From assembly GCA_021778875.1 (NCBI GenBank), contig JAJYBT010000086.1, forward strand, positions 1 through 7,780: a stretch of DNA of 7,780 nucleotides. The letters are read 5' to 3'. The notes below the pieces were generated by a model that saw only the letters and a program-made list of their open reading frames with translations, ran no database searches and was not told where the DNA came from. Positions 1 to 5,979 of the stretch are shown piece after piece. The stretch comes from Acidobacteriota bacterium. GTDB lineage: Bacteria > Acidobacteriota > Terriglobia > Terriglobales > Acidobacteriaceae. The translations under genes were made by a program, and so were the position numbers. Every line of letters starts with the position of its first letter. Position 1 is the first letter of the stretch.

Positions 1-62
1 GCCGCTTTGTGATGCCCGACGCGCTGGAAGAGGAGATTGCCGCCAGCGAGGACGCCAAGTGA
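1..62 (+). CDS. C-terminal end of upstream CDS, probably the ABC transporter ATPase
   Basis: The frame with complete codons from position 3 reads RFVMPDALEEEIAASEDAK and stops at TGA 60-62. Only 19 residues are visible, so no domain can be assigned directly. The stop overlaps the GTG start of the double-permease gene (GTGA), which implies translational coupling and one operon. In NitT/TauT-type systems the gene immediately upstream of such a fused permease is usually the ATP-binding subunit, often with an extra C-terminal domain after the ATPase core. The ATPase identity rests on position alone; the acidic tail neither supports nor contradicts it. Confidence 0.5.
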   Translation, partial: RFVMPDALEEEIAASEDAK

Positions 63-1804
63 GGATCCAGAACACCTTTGGCCGCTCCCTGGTTGCCGTG
101 CGCAACTGGCCGTTCTTTACTGATCTCATCATCGGCGCGTGCGGCATTGCCACCTTCTTCAGCCTGTTGCAGGTGGGCAGCTACTGGCTGGCAAGGCCCA
201 CGCCCGCCGTGCCCATCTCGCACTCCATCCGCGCGCTGCCGCTCTATGCCTTCTATTCCGTGGTGCGCATTGGCATCGCCTACCTGCTGAGCCTGATCTT
301 CGCTGTGGGCTACGGCTATATCGCCGCCTACAACCGGCGTGTGGAAGCCTGGATGATCGCCGTACTCGACATCCTGCAATCCATTCCCGTGCTTAGCTTT
401 CTGCCCGGCGTCATGCTCGGCATGATGGCCCTCGTGCCCGGCCATCAACTCGGCATTGAGATGGGCTCCATTCTGCTCATCTTCACCGGCCAGGTGTGGA
501 ACATGGCCTTCAGCTTTTACTCTTCGCTGAAGAGCATTCCCCGCGAGATGATTGAGGCCTCGCGCATCTATCGCTACTCGGCCTGGCAGCGCTTCTGGCA
601 GCTTGAGCTTCCCTACTCCGCAATCGGCCTCATCTGGAACTCCATTGTCTCCGTTGCAGGCGGCTGGTTTGCCCTCATCGCCTGCGAGATGTTTCCGCTC
701 GGCAACCGCTTCTTCCGGCTTCCCGGCCTAGGCAGCTACCTGCAAACAGCGGCCTCGACCAGCCCCGTGGACATGCACGCGCTCCTCTGGGGCCTCGCTG
801 TCCTCGTGCTGATCATCGTGGCCACGGACCAGCTCATCTGGCGTCCGCTGATTGCCTGGAGCGACAAGTTCAAGTTCGAGCAGGTTGAGTCCGCAACGCG
901 CGTTACCTCGCCCATGCTCACGCTGCTGCAGCGGTCCAGCTTTCTGCGCCGGCTGCCCGCCCGCGCCCTCAGCGGTATGGAGGAGAGCATCTACCGTCGC
1001 CTCTCCGTCACCCGCGCCTGCCGCGTGGTGCAGCCCGTGGACGATGACAGGCGCGGCGGCCAAATGCTGCAGATCGGCCTCGGCATCTTTGCCGGTCTTC
1101 TTGCCATCTGGGGCGCCTATGAGGGCTTCCGCATGATGCAGGCCATCTCCTGGGCCGATGTCCGCCTGCTGCTGATGGGCGCCGGCGCTACCTTTCTGCG
1201 CGTAAACGTCACGCTTGCGCTGGCCGCTGCCTGGACGATTCCGGTTGGCGTCACCATCGGCTTTCATCCCCGTCTGGCGCGCATCCTGCAGCCCATTACG
1301 CAGGTGGTGGCCTCCGTGCCAGCCACGGCGCTGTTCCCCGTGCTGCTGCTGGCGCTGATCCGCCTCGGCGGCGGGCTGGGCATTGGCTCCATCGCCCTCA
1401 TGCTGCTCGGCACGCAGTGGTACATCCTGTTCAACGTCATCGCCGGAGCCATGGCCATCCCGTCGGACCTGAAAGAGGCCGCCACGCTCTACCGGTTTTC
1501 GCGCTGGCAGCGCTGGACCACGCTGATCCTGCCCGGTATCTTCCCCTACCTCATCACCGGCCTGGTCACTGCATCCGGCGGAGCGTGGAACGCCTCCATC
1601 TTCGCCGAGTACTACCACATCCAGCACCGCACGCTGCAAACGCTCGGCCTGGGAGCACAGATAAGCGCCGCCACAGACGCCGGCCGCTTTCCCATGCTGG
1701 TGCTCGCCACCGTTCTGATGGCGTTGATGGTCGTCACCGTCAATCGTCTCGTGTGGCGGCGGCTCTACCGGCTGGCCGAGACGCGATATAAACTCGAAGG
1801 CTGA
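59..1804 (+). CDS. ABC transporter permease, two fused permease domains (NitT/TauT-like)
   Basis: This is an integral inner-membrane protein of 581 aa forming the translocation channel of an ABC importer. Two BPD_transp_1-type domains lie in tandem, so a single chain may supply both permease halves. Each half has several hydrophobic helices and its own cytoplasmic EAA coupling loop, which contacts the ATPase. Loop 1 begins near residue 163 (REMIEASRIY, then WQRFWQLELP). Loop 2 begins near residue 472 (KEAATLYRFS, then WQRWTTLILP). A polar linker around residues 265-335 separates the halves. The GTG start at 59-61 is supported by GAGG at 48-51 and the overlap with the upstream stop. Resemblance is to nitrate/sulfonate/bicarbonate-type permeases, but substrate cannot be read from the sequence. 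No periplasmic binding protein is encoded nearby. The role is confident; the substrate is unknown. Confidence 0.88.
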   Translation: MRIQNTFGRSLVAVRNWPFFTDLIIGACGIATFFSLLQVGSYWLARPTPAVPISHSIRALPLYAFYSVVRIGIAYLLSLIFAVGYGYIAAYNRRVEAWMIAVLDILQSIPVLSFLPGVMLGMMALVPGHQLGIEMGSILLIFTGQVWNMAFSFYSSLKSIPREMIEASRIYRYSAWQRFWQLELPYSAIGLIWNSIVSVAGGWFALIACEMFPLGNRFFRLPGLGSYLQTAASTSPVDMHALLWGLAVLVLIIVATDQLIWRPLIAWSDKFKFEQVESATRVTSPMLTLLQRSSFLRRLPARALSGMEESIYRRLSVTRACRVVQPVDDDRRGGQMLQIGLGIFAGLLAIWGAYEGFRMMQAISWADVRLLLMGAGATFLRVNVTLALAAAWTIPVGVTIGFHPRLARILQPITQVVASVPATALFPVLLLALIRLGGGLGIGSIALMLLGTQWYILFNVIAGAMAIPSDLKEAATLYRFSRWQRWTTLILPGIFPYLITGLVTASGGAWNASIFAEYYHIQHRTLQTLGLGAQISAATDAGRFPMLVLATVLMALMVVTVNRLVWRRLYRLAETRYKLEG

Positions 1805-1831
1805 GAAGCCTATACCGCACAAGGAAATCTG

Positions 1832-2890
1832 ATGATTCGAGTAGGTTTGGTTGCTTTTGGCATGGCGGGGCGCGTGTTTCACGGCCCGCTCGTCTCCTCC
1901 GTGGATGGACTGGAACTCGCCGCCGTCGTCGAGCGCAACTCCGACAATGCCGCCGCGCGCTACCCCGGCATCACCACCTATCGCACGCTGCAGGCCATGC
2001 TTGCCGATGCCTCTCTCGAACTGATCGTGGTGGCCACGCCCAGCGGAACCCACTTTGACGTAGCCCGTGAGGTGCTCGCCGCGGGCAAGAACGTCGTCGT
2101 CGACAAGCCCACCGCCACCACCTCTGCCCAGATTGCGGAGCTTATCCATCTTGCCCGCCAGCAGGGGAAGCTCCTCATCCCGTTCCATAACCGCCGCTGG
2201 GACGGCGACTTCCTGACCATTCGTAAACTGTTGCACGAGGGTTCCCTCGGCCGCCTGGTCCACCTTCACTCCTGCTTTGACCGCTGGAATCCCGGCAATA
2301 CCCGTCGCCCGTGGAAGGACGATCCGAGCCAGGGCGGCGGCATGCTGCTCGATCTGGGAACGCATCTCGGAGACCAGGTTCTTGCCCTCTTTGGCAAGCC
2401 GGAGGCCATTGGCGGCGAGGTCCGCCGCGAGCGCGACGGCGACGGCGCCAATGACGCCTTCCTCGCCCGCCTGCACTACCCCGGCTTCAGCGTCGTGTTT
2501 GAGGCCAACCTCCTCTCCGCGCTCGCCCGTCCGCGCTTTCACCTGCGTGGCACCCACGGCAACTACTGGAAATGGGGCGTCGATGGCCAGGAGGCCGAGC
2601 TCAACAAGATCACCAGCATCCATCAATCTGGCTGGGGGCATGAGCCCTCTTCAGCCTGGGGCACGCTCTGCACGGATGTAGACGGTGGCATGGTCACGCA
2701 GCCCGTCGAAACCGTGCCCGGCGACTATCGCCTTTACTATGCCGGAGTCCGCGATGCCCTGCTCGGCAAGGCCGCCCCGCCCGTTGAGGCTGTCGCGGCA
2801 TGGCGTGTGGCGCGCGTGCTGGAGTGGGTTGCCGAAAGCGCCCGGCAACGCCGCGAAATCCCCTGCGACTGGAGCACCGAGCCGGCCTGA
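1832..2890 (+). CDS. Gfo/Idh/MocA-family NAD(P)-dependent oxidoreductase
   Basis: A 352-aa soluble dehydrogenase of the Gfo/Idh/MocA family, which oxidises or reduces sugars, inositols and related polyols with NAD(P). The N-terminal Rossmann fold starts at residue 2 with VGLVAFGMAGRVFHGP, closest to the scyllo-inositol dehydrogenase-like YdgJ/YvaA/YhhX group. The first glycine of the dinucleotide loop is Ala8; Gly10 and Gly13 are kept. D91-K92-P93 is this subfamily's form of the EKP motif and supplies the catalytic lysine. HNRRWDGDF (about residue 119 on) and GGGMLLDLGTHLGDQ, with Asp174 and His178, complete the active-site set. The length is normal for the family. ATG 1832 is preceded by AAGGAA at 1821-1826. 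The gene follows the permease by 27 bp, so the two are probably co-transcribed. The physiological substrate is unknown. Confidence 0.9.
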   Translation: MIRVGLVAFGMAGRVFHGPLVSSVDGLELAAVVERNSDNAAARYPGITTYRTLQAMLADASLELIVVATPSGTHFDVAREVLAAGKNVVVDKPTATTSAQIAELIHLARQQGKLLIPFHNRRWDGDFLTIRKLLHEGSLGRLVHLHSCFDRWNPGNTRRPWKDDPSQGGGMLLDLGTHLGDQVLALFGKPEAIGGEVRRERDGDGANDAFLARLHYPGFSVVFEANLLSALARPRFHLRGTHGNYWKWGVDGQEAELNKITSIHQSGWGHEPSSAWGTLCTDVDGGMVTQPVETVPGDYRLYYAGVRDALLGKAAPPVEAVAAWRVARVLEWVAESARQRREIPCDWSTEPA

Positions 2891-2994
2891 GGCCGTCCCC
2901 CTTGTAGGACAATGGACACCGGGGAGTCTCTTACCGATGGTGGCGCCGGCATGTCTTCGAATTGCTCCAGGAAGCCCCGGCCTCGCCGTCGAAA

Positions 2995-3020
2995 ATTGCG
3001 ATTCGATTTACAATTGCAAT
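2995..3020. promoter_or_regulatory. Candidate operator: ATTGC...GCAAT inverted repeat with 8-bp palindrome
   Basis: ATTGC at 2995-2999 is mirrored by GCAAT at 3016-3020. The right arm sits inside a perfect 8-bp palindrome, ATTGCAAT (3013-3020), which overlaps the palindrome CAATTG (3011-3016). The element lies just upstream of the candidate -35 box of the lut operon. The symmetry is seen directly; regulatory function is inference. Confidence 0.35.
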
Positions 3021-3049
3021 AGACAACTCGTATCTCTATCGAATACGAT
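3020..3049 (+). promoter_or_regulatory. Candidate sigma70-type promoter for lutABC-rhaI
   Basis: TAGACA at 3020-3025 (5/6 to TTGACA) and TACGAT at 3044-3049 (4/6 to TATAAT) are separated by 18 bp in the AT-rich stretch before lutA. This predicts transcription starting near 3056 and a leader of about 40 nt. An alternative -35-like box, TTTACA at 3007-3012, has no convincing partner. The match is modest and has no experimental support. Confidence 0.35.
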
Positions 3050-3052
3050 ACG
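3029..3052. promoter_or_regulatory. Candidate operator: nested inverted repeats over the -10 region
   Basis: CGTATC at 3029-3034 is the reverse complement of GATACG at 3047-3052. Nested inside, TATCG at 3037-3041 pairs with CGATA at 3046-3050 around a 4-bp centre. The pair overlaps the proposed -10 hexamer, the usual place for a repressor site. The repeats are exact in the sequence; binding by the downstream regulator is only a hypothesis. Confidence 0.4.
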
Positions 3053-3094
3053 CTTTTGCTCCCCCGGACCAAGGACTTGAACGAAAGGGGAGCA

Positions 3095-3859
3095 ATGGTG
3101 CAAACCATGCGCACGTCGCTGTTTATTACCTGCTATAACGACACGCTGTTCCCAGAGACCGGGCGCGCTGTCGTTCGATTGCTGGAGAGGCTCGGCGTCG
3201 CGCTCGATTTCCATCCGGAGCAGACCTGCTGCGGACAGATGCACGCCAATACAGGCTTTCGCGGCGAGGCCTTCTGCCAGGCCAAGCGCTTCGTCCGCCT
3301 GTATAAGGATGCGGAGTCGGTCGTGATTCCCTCATCCTCCTGCGTGGCCATGATTCGCGAGCAATACCCCGGCCTGTTTGAGGAGTTGGGTAACGAGCAG
3401 CTGCGCCGCGACTTCCATGACCTTCTGCCGCGCATCCACGAGCTGAGCGAGTTCCTCATCGACAGCCTCGGCGTGGAAGACGTGGGCGCCTACTTCCCGC
3501 ATCGCGTCACCTATCATGCCAGTTGTCACGGCCTGCGCGGGCTGCACGTGGGCGACCGCCCCTTCCGCCTGCTCGCCAAGGTTCGCGGACTTGAGCTTGT
3601 CCCGCTCGACAATCTTGAAAGATGCTGCGGATTCGGGGGCACATTCTCCATCAAGAATGCTGAAGTATCCTCCGCTATGCTGGCAGGGAAGGTACATGAC
3701 GTTCTCTCCACCCGCGCCGAGTACGCCACCGCGCTCGACAACAGTTGCCTGATGCACATCGGCGGCGCGCTGCACCGGCAGTTCACCGGCGTGCGCACCG
3801 TGCACTTGGCCCAGATTCTGGCCAGCACCGAGGACTCGCCCGCAGAGGAGATCGCGTGA
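3095..3859 (+). CDS. lutA: LutA-like lactate utilization iron-sulfur protein (CCG domain)
   Basis: A subunit of the cytoplasmic LutABC complex, which oxidises L-lactate to pyruvate; LutA is the small heterodisulfide-reductase-like Fe-S subunit (LutA/YkgE group). The 254-aa product is close to the roughly 240 aa usual for the family. Two cysteine-rich CCG modules are present. The first has CCGQ at residues 45-48 and Cys83; the second has Cys144 in ASCHGLRG and CCGFGGTFS at 177-185. The family's N-terminal pattern (LFITCYNDTLFP) starts shortly after the start codon. ATG 3095 is chosen because AAAGG (3084-3088) precedes it by 6 bp. ATG 3107 is a possible alternative, and the in-frame TTG at 3056 is unlikely. 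This is the first gene of the operon, and its stop overlaps the lutB start (GTGA). Confidence 0.93.
   Translation: MVQTMRTSLFITCYNDTLFPETGRAVVRLLERLGVALDFHPEQTCCGQMHANTGFRGEAFCQAKRFVRLYKDAESVVIPSSSCVAMIREQYPGLFEELGNEQLRRDFHDLLPRIHELSEFLIDSLGVEDVGAYFPHRVTYHASCHGLRGLHVGDRPFRLLAKVRGLELVPLDNLERCCGFGGTFSIKNAEVSSAMLAGKVHDVLSTRAEYATALDNSCLMHIGGALHRQFTGVRTVHLAQILASTEDSPAEEIA
3844..3858 (+). promoter_or_regulatory. Ribosome binding site and GTG start of lutB
   Basis: AGAGGAG at 3844-3850 sits 5 bp before GTG 3856-3858, which overlaps the lutA stop TGA 3857-3859. The open frame extends further upstream into lutA, so this site decides the start. It gives the LutB N-terminus SNVILDPR after the initiator. 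Confidence 0.75.
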
Positions 3860-5301
3860 GCAACGTCATCCTCGACCCGCGCGTAGCTCCGCCGTTTCCC
3901 ACCGCTGCTCTGCCCATCCTGCGCAACGCGCAACTGCGCAAGAACGTGGCCCATGCCACCGGCGTCATCCAGAGCAAGCGCGCCAAGCTGGTAGCGGAAA
4001 AGACTGACTGGCAGGATCTGCGCACCGCTGCCTCGGCCATTCGCACTCACGTCCTGCAGAATCTCGGCCCATACCTGGAACAGTTTGAGGCCCGCTGCAC
4101 CGCCGCCGGAGGCGTGGTCCACTGGGCGGCCGACGCCGCCGAGGCCCGCTCCATCGTTCTCGACATCCTGCGCCAGGAGCAGGCCAGCGAAGTCATCAAG
4201 ATCAAGACCATGACCTCCGCGGAGATTCAGTTGAATCCCGCGCTGGAGGCCGCCGGCATCCACGCCATTGAGACCGACCTCGCCGAGTTGATTCTGCAAC
4301 TGGGCGAGGACGAGCCCTCGCACATCGTTGTACCCGCACTCCACGTCAACCGCAGCCAGGTGCGCGAAATCTTCGCCCGGCGCATGGGAATTCCGGATCT
4401 CTCCGACGATCCGCAGGCGCTCACCGCCGCTGCGCGCGCTTATCTGCGGCAAAAATTTCTCAGCGTGCCCACGGCCATCAGCGGAGCCAACTTCCTGGTG
4501 GCAGAGACCGGCTCGGTGGCCATCGTCGAGTCCGAGGGCAACGGCCGCATGTGCCTTACCCTGCCGCGCACGCTCATCACCATCGCCGGCATTGAGAAGG
4601 TGCTGCCGCGCTTCCAGGACCTCGAAGTGCTGCTGCAACTGCTGGCCCGCTCCGCCACCGGCGAGCGCATGAGCCCCTACACCTCGCTCTGGACCGGCGT
4701 GACGCCCGGCGACGGCCCTCAGCGCTTCCACATCATCCTGCTCGACAATGGCCGCACCTCCATCCTGGGCAAAAAGACCGAGCAGCAGACGCTCAAGTGC
4801 ATCCGCTGCGCCGCCTGCCAGAATGCCTGCCCCGTCTACCTGCAGACCGGCGGACACGCCTACGGCTCGGTGTACGGCGGCCCCATCGGCGCCATTCTTA
4901 CGCCGCAGCTCATGCAGATGGAGCACGCGCAGTCGCTCCCCTATGCCTCCTCGCTCTGCGGAGCTTGCTATGAGGTCTGCCCGGTCAAGATCAACATCCC
5001 CGAAGTGCTCATCGATTTGCGCGCCAAGGTCGTGGATCGCGAGCGCGCGGAGACGGACCGCCTGCTCGACCCAATGTATTTGGGCATGCGCATTGCCAAC
5101 AATCTCTTCAGCAGCGCCGGCCGCTTCCGCGCCGCGCAGCGGCTGGGCCGCATCGCCCTGCGCGCCTTCACCGGCAAAGACGGCTGGATTCATGCGCTGC
5201 CGGGCATGGGCTCCCGCTGGACCATGACGCGCGACCTGCGCGGCCTGCCCAGCCAGACCTTCCGCGAGTGGTGGGAAACTCGCCGCAAGGAGGGCCAATG
5301 A
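3856..5301 (+). CDS. lutB: LutB-like lactate utilization iron-sulfur protein (LUD + 4Fe-4S)
   Basis: The large Fe-S subunit of the LutABC L-lactate-oxidising complex. The product is 481 aa, near the roughly 475 aa typical of LutB. An N-terminal LUD (DUF162) domain covers about residues 60-295. It is followed by ferredoxin-type binding motifs: CxxCxxCxxxCP with cysteines at 315, 318, 321 and 325, and LCGACYEVCPV with cysteines at 368, 371 and 375. Between them lies the family signature YGSVYGGPIGAIL. The C-terminal tail beyond about residue 390 matches the family's extra C-terminal region. All cluster cysteines look intact. GTG 3856 is the start, with a strong Shine-Dalgarno sequence; the upstream extension of the frame to 3745 lies within lutA and is discarded. 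The stop overlaps the lutC ATG. Confidence 0.95.
   Translation: MSNVILDPRVAPPFPTAALPILRNAQLRKNVAHATGVIQSKRAKLVAEKTDWQDLRTAASAIRTHVLQNLGPYLEQFEARCTAAGGVVHWAADAAEARSIVLDILRQEQASEVIKIKTMTSAEIQLNPALEAAGIHAIETDLAELILQLGEDEPSHIVVPALHVNRSQVREIFARRMGIPDLSDDPQALTAAARAYLRQKFLSVPTAISGANFLVAETGSVAIVESEGNGRMCLTLPRTLITIAGIEKVLPRFQDLEVLLQLLARSATGERMSPYTSLWTGVTPGDGPQRFHIILLDNGRTSILGKKTEQQTLKCIRCAACQNACPVYLQTGGHAYGSVYGGPIGAILTPQLMQMEHAQSLPYASSLCGACYEVCPVKINIPEVLIDLRAKVVDRERAETDRLLDPMYLGMRIANNLFSSAGRFRAAQRLGRIALRAFTGKDGWIHALPGMGSRWTMTRDLRGLPSQTFREWWETRRKEGQ
5287..5300 (+). promoter_or_regulatory. Ribosome binding site and ATG start of lutC
   Basis: AAGGAGG at 5287-5293 is a near-perfect Shine-Dalgarno sequence 4 bp before ATG 5298. 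That ATG overlaps the lutB stop as ATGA. It fixes the LutC start over the longer open frame that reaches back to 5268. Confidence 0.75.
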
Positions 5302-5969
5302 GCACGTCGCGCACGCTGATCCTCGACCGCATCCGCACAGCCACGGCCAATGCAGCGCCACAGGATTACGCCGCACTGCCGCGCACGTATCTCCGCAAAG
5401 GCACACTCGACGCGGAACAGCGACTCGCTCTGATGATCGAGCGGCTGCATGAGTATGGAGCCGAGGTCGCCGTCTGTGAGCCGGCCCAGTTGCCTGCGGT
5501 CATCGCCGAGCAACTCGCGGCCAGTGGCCGTCACCGCTTTGCAGTTCCGCCCGGTCTGCCGCAGGACTGGCTCCCCTCCGGCTACGACTTTCAGCAGGAC
5601 ACGGGGCTCTCTGCCGACGCCCTCGAACAGTGCGAGGGCGTGGTGACGCAGTCCTTTGCGGGCGTGGCCGACTCCGGAACCATCGTGCTACATCACTCGG
5701 CCGCCGAGGGGCGCCGTGTGCTCTCCCTGCTCCCGGACTGGCACCTGTGCATCCTCCGCACCACGCAGATCGTCGAAACACTCCCCGAATACTTCGCTTT
5801 GTGCCAGCAGCAACCTGAGCTGGCCACCTACATCTCCGGGCCCAGCGCCACGGCAGACATTGAAATGACGCGCATCAAGGGCGTACACGGACCACGCTTT
5901 CTCAATGTGATTCTGGTGCGCGACGAAAACCCGGCCGAGGCACGGTCCGAATCCTTCACCACTCATTAG
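5298..5969 (+). CDS. lutC: LutC-like lactate utilization protein (LUD domain)
   Basis: The third subunit of the LutABC complex; a single-domain LUD (DUF162) protein without cluster-binding cysteine motifs. The product is 223 aa, slightly shorter than the usual roughly 240 aa. The C-terminal half carries the family signatures: GVVTQSFAGVADSGTIVLH near residues 114-132, GPSATADIEMTRIKGVHGPR at 181-200 and NVILVRDE near the end. The N-terminal half is less conserved, as is typical for LutC. ATG 5298 overlaps the lutB stop and has a strong Shine-Dalgarno sequence. The rhaI gene starts only 10 bp after its TAG, so the lactate complex and the isomerase are almost certainly on one transcript. Confidence 0.93.
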   Translation: MSTSRTLILDRIRTATANAAPQDYAALPRTYLRKGTLDAEQRLALMIERLHEYGAEVAVCEPAQLPAVIAEQLAASGRHRFAVPPGLPQDWLPSGYDFQQDTGLSADALEQCEGVVTQSFAGVADSGTIVLHHSAAEGRRVLSLLPDWHLCILRTTQIVETLPEYFALCQQQPELATYISGPSATADIEMTRIKGVHGPRFLNVILVRDENPAEARSESFTTH

Positions 5970-5979
5970 GCAGGCAGGC

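Larger units (their letters stand above)
2891..3094. other. 204-bp intergenic region upstream of lutA
   Basis: No credible coding frame is seen here. The 5' part contains weak hairpins: GGCC-TGA-GGCC around the oxidoreductase stop (2884-2894) and TTGT-AGG-ACAA (2902-2912). Neither is followed by a T-tract, so I do not call a terminator. The 3' part (about 2990-3055) is clearly more AT-rich than the flanking genes and holds the candidate promoter and inverted repeats listed separately. The region separates the transporter/oxidoreductase genes from the lut operon. Confidence 0.7.

Noticed and set aside
728..2641. Long antisense open frame (637 codons) across the permease and oxidoreductase genes
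   Set aside because: It crosses two well-supported + strand genes, its translation is low-complexity (Gly/Ala/Asp/Gln-rich) without a recognisable domain, and such frames are expected opposite GC-rich genes with strong third-position bias.
2884..2912. Possible rho-independent terminator after the Gfo/Idh gene
   Set aside because: The hairpins have 4-bp stems and there is no run of T residues after them.
3007..3036. Alternative lut promoter using TTTACA at 3007-3012
   Set aside because: No -10 hexamer with more than three matches is found at 16-18 bp; the TAGACA/TACGAT pair is better.
3056..3094. N-terminal extension of LutA from TTG 3056
   Set aside because: The extra 13 residues precede the conserved LutA N-terminus, the TTG lacks a good ribosome site and lies at the predicted transcription start; ATG 3095 is better placed.
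2884..3094. CRISPR array, tRNA or attachment site in the larger gap
   Set aside because: No regularly spaced repeats, cloverleaf or duplicated ends are visible; the short repeats are hexamers or shorter dyads.
3745..3855. N-terminal extension of LutB into lutA
   Set aside because: It would overlap lutA by more than 100 bp in another frame; GTG 3856 has AGAGGAG at 5 bp and gives the normal LutB length.
3526..5406. Long antisense open frame (626 codons) across lutA-lutB-lutC
   Set aside because: It mirrors the codon pattern of conserved lut genes, shows no motif, and has no promoter or ribosome site of its own that I can see.
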